Shown in pieces: positions 55,829 to 64,000 of a DNA stretch of 64,000 nt; the stretch's first letter is position 1; each line of letters starts with the position of its first letter. Position numbers and translations under genes: made by a program. The notes below the pieces were generated by a model. It worked only from the letters and a program-made list of their open reading frames with translations, was not told where the DNA came from and did not search any database. Source of the DNA: Pieris napi (lineage: Eukaryota; Arthropoda; Insecta; Lepidoptera; Pieridae); NCBI RefSeq assembly GCF_905475465.1, contig NC_062240.1:7083001-7147000 (forward strand), written 5' to 3'.

Positions 55829-57277
55829 TATATTGTTCAAAATTGTATGAAATTTAACTCCAAACATTTCATTCACATATCAGATATTGCAAGTGTAATT
55901 ATATCTAATTTTATCTTTTTTCACAATGATCCTGTTAACGACTTAAGCCCCATGTAAACACCAAGAATGATTACAGGAGAAAATCCAAAACATTCTATTT
56001 TATTAACAAAACCTTGCCATTTAATATGACAAGTGCAGGAAAATATATTAATTGTTTAGATTTAATAGAAACAAGTTGTTGAAAATAACTTTATTTAGTT
56101 TTACAAAACAATACATCGGCTAGTAATGTTCACAGAGTAGAGAGAAGGAAAAAAACAAACGAGAAACAGACTTGACATAAAAGACAACTCAGGTCTATGG
56201 AGCAAAAGGCGCGAAATTTAAATATTACAACACTCTCCCTAAATATGAGCCTTCATAAAAAATCATTAATTTTAAACAAACAAAATAACAACATTTTAAA
56301 GTTCAAATCAACTACTCCCAGTATATGATGCTACAAGTTGATTAACGTCATCTCTTAATACGTTTCATAGCCAGTGAACAATATATATTTACGATAAACT
56401 ATTTATGCGTCAGTAACTCGATCAAGGATATACACAATATTACTTGCTCGGACATAACGATCGACATTCATCCACTGTCCAGCCCCCACCCCCTGGATCC
56501 CACATGCCTCCCAACCTGAGATAATACGATAGTCTTCATTTGTCTACAGAGATTGCTTTGGGAAGAAACATGAACCACTGCACGTCTAAATGATTTTTGT
56601 AAATATGAGAAAAAAATCTTCCGTGTAAAGTGCATATCGCTACATTTATTTTCGATATTATTACATATTGTTACTGTTAATTGACGTACTTTAAAACCTT
56701 ACAGCCATTTAAGTAGTCCAATCTTCAAAAGAAAGAGTGGACTTTCTTCGTAGAAAACTTATCGTCTACTACATTAATCACATTTTGAAGATTAGTAGTC
56801 TTTAACAAATTCGAAAGAATTATTGTCGCTACTCAGTGAGGTTGAAAGGTAATTTTTATAGTACCAATAATTGTACCTCTATCTATCTCAATATAATCAA
56901 AATGAAAAGTAAAAGAAGAATTCCAATATGCGTCGAAGACTATTCGTCTTCATCCTGAAGTAAATAAGTTGGTATACAATATACAAAGCCGCAGGGAAAA
57001 ATCCATAGATACCAAGCATTAGGGTTTTTAGAATTTCTTTTATCACATAGTGCGGTTTAACTAAAAGCGATTAGGAATAGAGGCGATATCCCGATCCCGT
57101 AGTGTACGTTAAATTCTGCGGCCTCTCGACTGGGATTCAATTCGAATGCAGATGCTTCACCAGATTTCAAATAGCTACGTGATTTCCCGTTCCATTTTTG
57201 AAATATTTTCTCGCTCTTCTTAATTTCGACTAAAACTTAGCAACTGAGATTAAGTTCTGAATATTAATAAATTCATA
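55829..57277. other. Intergenic; weak minus-strand coding hints at 56880-57230
   Basis: Two adjacent minus-strand frames of about 57 codons (57057-57230 and about 56888-57075) lack stops, one with a hydrophobic run (LGIYGFFPAALYIVYQL). Length and composition are within chance for AT-rich DNA, and no family is recognised. Confidence 0.3.
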
Positions 57278-57285
57278 GGTAAAAA

Positions 57286-57967
57286 CATTGATATACAAAA
57301 AACCCAAGATGCACACTCAACGTTAAAAAAACGTCCTCAAAAAATGAGCCCAACATTCTAAATTGTGCGCTCATTTCAAATAGTCTCGCGTCTAATAAGT
57401 GGAGTTGATGTTATTTATTTGTGTTTTTTTTTATAAATAAATTTATGTACTTTTGAACTTTTTTGAGTGTAGTTTTTGACAAATATATTTACGCTATATA
57501 AAGTGTGGGTCAGGAGGTAGCCAATTTAACATTTTTTTTAATTTAAAGAAAAACTTTTTAACCGGATTAAAGTTATGTATTATTATAAATTTACAACTAT
57601 TTAACATCCAACACATTTTGTCTTCAGTCACCGTGACCACGCACGCTGTAAAGCACCCGATGTGTCGGATATATTTAAAATTATGTTAAATAGTTGTAAA
57701 TAAAAAAGTCATGTTCGACTCCACTCAATACCTTGTCCTACCGACCACGGTCGGTCGTAAAATTTTATTGCTTTAAGTACGTATACACTGCGTTGTAATA
57801 ACAACTTTAAGCAATTCGCGTAAGGTTGATTTTGCAATAATATATGCTTGTAACATATACTGTTATAGACATACTGTTATAGAAAGGGACAGAAATAGTG
57901 TTTCGGGACACTTTCGAGCGTTACTTTTATTCGAGACTGTGCATCTTGGGTTTTTTGTATATCAATG
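57286..57967. mobile_element. 682-bp hAT-like non-autonomous element
   Basis: Perfect terminal inverted repeats of about 30 bp starting CATTGATATAC and running through AAAAAACCCAAGATGCACA. The 8-bp GGTAAAAA flanks both sides (57278-57285 and 57968-57975); 8-bp duplications are typical of the hAT superfamily. The interior contains a rearranged R3 repeat. No transposase frame. Confidence 0.85.
57538..57703. repeat. Dispersed repeat R3, copy 3, rearranged
   Basis: The left half (ACCGGATTAAAGTTATGTAT) is in one orientation and the right half (CACCGTGACCACGCACGCTG, TGTCGGATATATTTAAAATT) in the other, relative to copies 1 and 2. TTTACAACTATTTAACAT and its inverse bracket the right half. Lies inside the hAT-like element. 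Confidence 0.65.
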
Positions 57968-57975
57968 GGTAAAAA

Positions 57976-58672
57976 CTTCGGAAAATTACACATACATACA
58001 ATAGATTTGGAAATCTTGTATTCTGAAAATCATGAAATCGGTTCTTAATATGTACTTACAACCACAGAGTGAAGAATCTGCTTTCTTTTATATTGTAAAA
58101 TCTGTAAATATTGTAGTCTGTGTATTCTCATAGTAGTTTATTCAAGTGATAAATTCCTGATTATGAACACTTATACTCTATTTCATCTCATAGCGCTATT
58201 AATTGTGATCAATTGGGATGGAACCTAATAAATCAATGAGCCTAATAAATGTATAATGGTCGTCGAAATTAGAATATATTGTTGAGTATACATAGCTATC
58301 TTGATTATAGAATTTAATTTCATTATTAATTTCTGGAAAATTACCTATCGACATTACTGTAGGGTCGTAATGAATGTAACATTGTTTGCTTTGATTCTAT
58401 ACGGTTGTTACGTTTAATATCTGAGTAAATTATAAGTAACTTAATAGCTACGCGCAGTCCCGAATTTCAGACGTTTAAGTCGAATGGGACAATTATATCA
58501 AAGGGTACGTGTAACTCTATAGAAGAAGCCATACCAACGCAGGCCTCATTACGAACGTCACTAATTCCTAAATTCCAAGCCAGGCTGAATGAGTAGAAGG
58601 CTCGAAATTAGTACCTCTATGTACTTCAAAGAGTCATTAATGTGTTGCGATATGCGATAATTAGTGATGGTA
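57976..58672. other. Intergenic, nothing recognised
   Basis: AT-rich. The short phrase CCTAATAAAT recurs twice near 58220-58250. Confidence 0.3.
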
Positions 58673-58883
58673 GCTTTTTTTTATAGATCTGGGGGCAAAC
58701 GGGCCAACCTAATGTTGAGTGATACCTCCGCCCATGGACACTCTATGCCAGAGGGCTAGCGAGTGCGTTTCCGATGTTTTAAGAACTGGTACGCTCTTTT
58801 CTCGAAGTACCCTTATTCGAATTGGTTCGGAAATATTTCAATGCGCATCTGGTTTTACATAGTGGTGGTGCAAAAAACGCTCA
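58673..58883 (+). repeat. Family T dispersed repeat, longest copy
   Basis: TTTATAGATCTGGGGGCAAA, GATACCTCCGCCCATGGACA, GGCTAGCGAGTGCGTTTCCG, GTACGCTCTTTTCTCGAAGT, GAATTGGTTCGGAAATATTT and an added 3' part (GGTTTTACATAGTGGTGGTG) not kept in the other copies. Confidence 0.75.
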
Positions 58884-59145
58884 GTTGTGGAACTTCGGAC
58901 GTAGAGGTGATACAACAATAGCTACTTATATAGTACCATATGAACTGTAGAATGTAGATAGATTATGGGCGTAACATCTAGTGGGTAGGTACCGTATTAA
59001 AAGTCCAAAAATGTATTTTCAATATCGAAACGCCACTATGATTAGGTATGAGGATTCTCTGAGCAACTTTACTTTATTTAATTTTTGTTGGTAATATACA
59101 ACTTTTAGCCACAAGTTATCATTATACCTATTTATATTTCTTTTA

Positions 59146-60579
59146 GACCAGTGCCGATAATTTTTGAAACCAAAAAAAATTACAGTAGGATGAAACCCAT
59201 TAGGAAAGCAGGGGAATATGATCAAAATGAAAGGAAAAATAAATTACGGTCGATCTGAGGTCGGGAAGGGGTAGGGGGGGGAGTTTTAAGGGTAAAAAAC
59301 GGTTTACCTCGATTTCCGGCAAAACTAAAAGTCCTATCGAAGAAAGTTAAATGGCAAAGTTGTAGGTAATAAAAAGATCTAAAACTTTTGTATTTACACA
59401 TTTTTCACATAACCTCAAAATTGGTGTGAAAAATTCAAAAAACCAAGTTTTTGGTTTTTTATTTTTATCTTTTACAAAAATTTATTTTTTAAACGAAATT
59501 TGGGGAAAACTTACCTTATAATGTCCCAAATATACTGTAATTTATTTGATTAAAAATATTTATTTGTTCGCCTTATTTTGAATTAATATCGAAAAAACAC
59601 CCTAATTTTCAATCGAAAATTCTGACGTCAAAATTTCAGCTTTTTTTCAAGGGTTGGTGTGCTTTCAGTTCGTTGAAATCTCTACTTTCCTATGGTAAAA
59701 AAATATATATATATTACCATAGAAAATCTTCTCAGAAAATGCAAATCATCGTATGCAGTAACGCCCAGACCCGTCATACCCTTCCCTACTTCTCTATGAA
59801 TCTTCTTTAAATTATAATCAGATGCCTATTTATTACTATTTTAAGATAACTTATATATACCTGAGTGACCTAAAAAAAAAGTTTAGCCTTTAGATGGGCT
59901 AAAATTTTCGTATTTCATAGAGAAGTAAGGAAGGGGATGACAGGTCTGGGCGTTACTGCATACGATTTTTTGCGTTTTCTGAGAAGATTTACTATGGTAA
60001 TATATATATATTTTTTTACCATAGGAAAGTAGAGATTTCAACGAACTGAAAGCATACCAACCCTTTGAAAAAAGCTGAAATTTTGACGTCAGAATTTTCG
60101 ATTGAAAATTAGGGTGTTTTTTCGATATTAATTCAAAATAAGGCGAACAAATAAATATTTTTAATCAAATAAATTACAGTATATTTGGGACATAATAAGG
60201 TAAGTTTTCACCAAATTTCGTTTAAAAAAAGAAATTTTTGTAAAAGATAAAAATAAAAAACCAAAAACTTGGTTTTTTGAATTTTTCACACCAATTTTGA
60301 GGTTATGTGAAAAATGTGTAAATACAAAAGTTTTAGATCTTTTTATTACCTACAACTTTGCCATTTAGCTTTCTTCGATAGGACTTGTAGTTTTGCCGGA
60401 AATCGAGATAAACCGTTTTTTACCCTTAAAACTCCCCCCCCTACCCCTTCCCGACCTCAGATCGACCGTAATTTATTTTTCCTTTCATTTTGATCATATT
60501 CCCCTGCCTTTCTAATGGGTTTCATCCTACTGTAATTTTTTTCACTTTTTATTTATTTTGAAGGCTATCTGCACTGGTC
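59146..60579. mobile_element. 1.43-kb giant hairpin element with ~660-bp arms
   Basis: Left arm 59146-59800 and right arm 59914-60579 are inverse copies of very high identity, separated by only 113 bp. The ends read GACCAGTGC and GCACTGGTC with TA on each side. Shared landmarks in both arms: GGGAAGGGGTAGGGGG, TTTCCGGCAAAACTA, TCGCCTTATTTTGAATTAA-type sequence and CTTCCCTACTTCTCTATGAA. Only the outer 40 bp have diverged. There is no coding frame. The TA flank would fit Tc1/mariner, though TA is self-complementary and weak evidence. Confidence 0.9.
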
Positions 60580-60652
60580 TATTTTACGTCTGCCTAAGTA
60601 TAAAATTGTTGCAATAGCAAATATAACAATTATTTTATACTAGATACTTAGA

Positions 60653-61081
60653 TTGAGGCAAATAATTAGTGATCCTATTGTAAGCTTTATTGGGCCTATA
60701 CTTGTAATTTTTAGAAGTTCAACTTGCTTTTCGGCTCAAAATTCTATTAAAAATGTTTCAGCTCTCGAATACCTACTGCATTTTTTATCACAAAGCGTCG
60801 GGTTTCGCTTATTCCTGCAATTCGAAAAAGCATTTACGACAGGTTTCACGGGATCCGCGGTGGGTATGAGGGTGAAGGCGAAGGGGGTTGCCAAGGTAAG
60901 AGGCACGATTAAAGTTTCCCCGGTAAAACATCCCGGGCCCGCGCGGCATTCTTCTGACGCACACATGACAAGTTTCCTAGATAAATTGCGCTCTCGAGGA
61001 TCGCCTGCTATTTATTTTATGTCGCTTATTTTTTACTTAAATATGCTTTATTATTTTCTCGGATCAGGTGACAGTGAATAA
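60653..61081 (+). other. 142-codon frame with a GC-rich core; coding status unknown
   Basis: The middle (60835-60965) is strongly GC-rich within AT-rich flanks and reads GFTGSAVGMRVKAKGVAKV and PVKHPGPARHSSDAHM on the plus strand. The minus strand is also open (76 codons, Cys-rich start MCASEECRAGPGCF). A strong donor CCAAG|GTAAGA at about 60896 and an acceptor-like CGACAG at about 60843 would define a roughly 53-bp exon. No family is recognised. It could be an exon, a relic of a GC-rich transposon, or chance. Confidence 0.3.
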
Positions 61082-61128
61082 TAACGCGAAAAATCTTTAT
61101 AGAACCTCGAGTTATAATTTCACTCACA

Positions 61129-61411
61129 CAGTGGCGCTACAACCTCTTTAGGTCTGGGCCTCAAATTTTCTAATCTGTTTCATGATCATTTTTCAATATA
61201 ATAGGTAAGGTGATCAGCCTCCAGTACCTGACATGCCGTCGACTTTTTGGGTTTAAGACATGTCGGTTTCCTCACGATGTTTTCCTTCACCGTTCGAGTG
61301 AATGTTAAATGCGCACATAGAAAGAAAGTCCACTGGTGCACAGCCGGGGTTCGAACCTACGGCCTCTGGGATGAGCGTCGCACGCTGAATCCACTAGGCC
61401 AACACTGATCA
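61129..61411 (-). mobile_element. tRNA-derived SINE, near full length
   Basis: On the minus strand: AGTGTTGGCCTAGTGGATTC (box A), GTAGGTTCGAACCCC (box B), CACCAGTGGACTTTCTTTCT, AAAAAGTCGACGGCATGTCA and GTTGTAGCGCCACTG. Both Pol III boxes look intact. Confidence 0.88.
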
Positions 61412-61813
61412 AGATTACATTAACGCTGCTGCTTAAGATTACATTTGAAATATTTTTATAATTGCGTGAAAATAGTATTTTGTCTTACTCGAGGTTTTAA
61501 ATAAAATACAAAGAGAACCTGTCCTTATTTTTTACGTAGAATGCCTAAAGCTGTCCTTATTGACATAAGCGTTGGTTTTAGTCCCGCCCGCCCAAGCAGC
61601 CAAGGCAGCTGTATCAACAGAACACATTTCGGCCCGAGTGGACCTCAGCAAACACTGTCCTTTTACTAGGCCATCATTAACACTAGTAACGGTATCAAAG
61701 AGAATAAATCTTTTCCTTGTTAACCTCCTTAAAGCATTAATTCTTTGCAACAAATAAAAGTGAAAATTCAATAATCATCTGTGTCGAGGAAATTAAAGTT
61801 TTTCTCTTAACTA
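61412..61813. other. Intergenic with a small GC-rich, double-open patch
   Basis: 61575-61665 is GC-richer and open on both strands (79 codons minus, 61 codons plus). The minus reading includes AEMCSVDTAALAAWAGGTK. No domain or splice context supports a gene. Confidence 0.3.
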
Positions 61814-61937
61814 GGGTTGCCTGGAAGAGATCGCTTATTAGCGATAAGGCCGCCCGTTGCATCGCTTATAATTTTTATGTATTGTATTTATTCTATTTGC
61901 AACGAAGTGTAAATAAATAAATAAATAAAATAAAATT
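61814..61937 (+). repeat. LINE 3' tail with stem-loop and TAAA microsatellite
   Basis: GGTTGCCTGGAAGAGATCGC, then TTATTAGCGATAAGGCCGCC, forms the stem-loop ATCGC...GCGAT that is common at the 3' end of insect non-LTR elements. It ends in AAATAAATAAATAAATAAAA. Only the tail is present. The parent clade is not assigned. Confidence 0.65.
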
Positions 61938-63246
61938 AATGGAAATAAAGCTAGCAGCAATATTGGACTTATCAAAGTGGAATTGTTCGGATTAACATAT
62001 AATTTATTATGTTATATCAATAATTCCCTAGAGTCCGTGATTGTATTAATAGTAAAACCACATAATCTTCATTATCACTGCCTTATTGTATGAAAACCTT
62101 AGGAATTATGCTAAAGTTTACACAAGATTATTGTTTAACATTAATATCCTATCACGATCATGTGAGTTAGGTAATTACGCGCCACTTGCAGCTAGAGCAT
62201 CGATTAGCTGCTTAAAGTTCTCGTTGAGTTCAACGTGCCGAAGACAATTTAGCTTTAAGAGCAGTATTCGAGATTTACAATAATTTATACTTACATTTTA
62301 GAGAGCTTTAGTATATAGTAGTTTTATTATAAAGCTAGATAAGCCAATTCAATACGTCATTGCCATGAGCGACACTTTCTTATTTACATCGTTACTAATC
62401 AGTTTTTTTTACGATTATTTAAACGTAGCGTTACATTTAATAAAGGACTAAGTTTGGCTTAAGACTTCCTTAATTAATTTTTTTAGCTGTAATACGTGAA
62501 AACTATACCTACTTAACGCTGGTTATAATATTTACATACAAAACAGTCCCTTTGCCTTCATTATGATTATTTTCATGTACAACTTTGGATCTAAGCGATT
62601 ATTATTTGTTAGTCAGATTAGCATCTATGTCTTGGTCACTAAGGGGACAAGGCGACAAGACAGAAATCGTTATTGCTACCGAGACCCAATAATCTGATGA
62701 CGTACATGGTAGCCATCAGTCGATGAGTAGGTATATCAAAAAGTTAAGAAAATATACTTTACCTTCTTTCAAGTCAATCCGTCAGTCTTCGTGGCCATGT
62801 ACGCTGGTTTGAAACGTTCAGTGTTAAATTCAAAATAAACATTTTTAAAGGTTTGCAAAATTTATTTTCTTTTTAATGTGTGAATTCTCCCCTCTTCGTT
62901 CCTAAATAAGAGAATGCTATATTGTCAATCTAAGTGTTTTATGAGCTCAAGCCGTTTGTCTCAAGTCTCCAGTGTACAGGAACTAGGAAGGCAGGTTGCA
63001 AGAACTTGTAACTGTTGGATTATTGGATACAGTAATCGCTCCCTGCGGATACAAACCCAGTCCAACTCACTACAACTTTATTCTGTGGCACCGTCTTAGC
63101 AAACATTAATAATAGGTACTTTAACGGTCCGTTATCGATACGTCTGTTTTATCTATGAATGACGACGATGAAAATAGCCATGAAAATGGCTAATACTAAA
63201 ATAAATATATATGTATTTTTAAAATAATATATATGCATTTTTACAG
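61938..63246. other. Intergenic, nothing recognised
   Basis: AT-rich. Frames at 62086-62283 and 62914-63099 lack motifs. Confidence 0.35.
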
Positions 63247-63507
63247 ACCAGGTTTGGCTTAGTGGCTTTAGCGTGTAGTGGTGTTAGCCTCTTCACCCTG
63301 AAGTCCTGCGTTCGAATCAAAGATGTACACGAACAGACTTTTCTTTCTATGAGCCCATTTAACATGCTTTTACTCCGAAGGCGAAATTTGCGGCGTGTCC
63401 GAAGTCCGATCATTTGCTTGACTGTAAAGAAAATAATAATCATGCAACAATTTATATATAATATTTCATTATCCGAGGCCAAGATCAAAGAAAAGCAGCA
63501 CCACTGA
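63247..63507 (+). mobile_element. Diverged tRNA-like SINE
   Basis: TTGGCTTAGTGGCTTTAGCG (box A), GCGTTCGAATC (box B-like), CTATGAGCCCATTTAACATG, TCATTATCCGAGGCCAAGAT and GCAGCACCACTGATTTTTTA keep the SINE order at lower identity. Possibly a sister subfamily. Frames on both strands through it are not genes. Confidence 0.65.
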
Positions 63508-64000
63508 TTTTTTAATTATATTTCTAAAGTATTAGCTGGATTTAGATTAAAAAATACTTAAGTACATAGAAAAAGTGTGCTAAAGGAAATTCAATCGAAA
63601 GCGGTTCAACTTTTGCAGCTGAAAGTGTCAAATTAAACAAAACTTTTCCATATAAAAATTGCTTATATTATCTTCTATTAGGATTTAATCAAACCGTAAA
63701 CAATTTTTGTCAGGCGGAATTATTTACATCCGTAGGTTTTTAATATGCGATATTTGATAGAGTTTAAATGAGTAAAATATGAGTTTGAAACAAATTGTGC
63801 TTGCTCATCTATATACATAATTCTATTGAAATGAAGCTAAGTATTGGTTAAATTAACATTGCTATTTAAAACATCTGTAATAAAAGAACCACTATGAATT
63901 ATTAAACTAGATAAATTGATCAGTAATATTTTATTAGTTCTCCGGATCCGCTATACGCATCACTTGTCAATTGTCATATTTGATTAATTGTCATTTATCA
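63508..64000. other. Intergenic to the window end
   Basis: AT-rich sequence with no recognised feature. Confidence 0.35.

Noticed and set aside
56888..57230. Two neighbouring minus-strand open stretches that could be joined into a membrane-protein fragment.
   Set aside because: They are in different frames, have no splice support, and their Phe/Tyr/Ile-rich composition is expected from AT-rich DNA.
60653..61081. Calling the 142-codon frame a gene.
   Set aside because: Both strands are open, no domain is recognised, and GC-rich DNA lengthens chance frames; kept as an open observation.

Overview
The window is AT-rich, repeat-dense eukaryotic DNA. The mix of tRNA-derived SINEs with a T-rich 3' end, short Helitrons ending in CTAG, Jockey-type LINEs and many short foldback or MITE elements looks like a moth or butterfly (Lepidoptera). 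That placement rests on remembered repeat families and was not searched. Only two loci can be defended as protein coding: a Jockey-clade LINE at the left edge and a five-exon host gene near 51-53 kb. Nothing bacterial or viral, no CRISPR array, and no rRNA or functional tRNA gene was seen.

Layout. 1-3019: the end of ORF1, a complete ORF2 (893 aa) and the poly(A) tail of a Jockey-type retrotransposon that enters from beyond the left edge. 3-50 kb: no convincing host exon. This part holds about a dozen SINE copies or relics, six Helitron-like elements, several foldback and MITE families, eight copies of one unnamed dispersed repeat and small LINE relics. 50.7-53.3 kb: a plus-strand gene for a COQ3-like ubiquinone-biosynthesis O-methyltransferase. 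I assembled it from five exons with GT-AG introns and matching phases; the first intron carries a SINE with a 13-bp target-site duplication. 53.5-64 kb: repeats again, including a 1.43-kb element with two arms of about 660 bp that are close to perfect inverted repeats.

Transposon archaeology is the most informative content. One palindromic family of six copies (21.4, 27.8, 36.4, 45.3, 47.1 and 49.5 kb) is bounded by CTG or CAG, giving a 3-bp CWG target duplication. One copy sits inside another repeat, so the CAG duplication can be seen against that repeat's empty site. Two SINEs were each split by a different MITE. One of these is a 631-bp PIF/Harbinger-type element with TTA duplications and a frameshifted transposase relic. 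A 682-bp element with 30-bp perfect terminal repeats and an 8-bp duplication looks hAT-like.

The COQ3-like gene and the transposons have no evident functional link. The gene works in mitochondrial coenzyme Q synthesis; the repeats are insertions around it and inside it. Coordinates were counted by hand and may be off by a few bases for degraded repeats.
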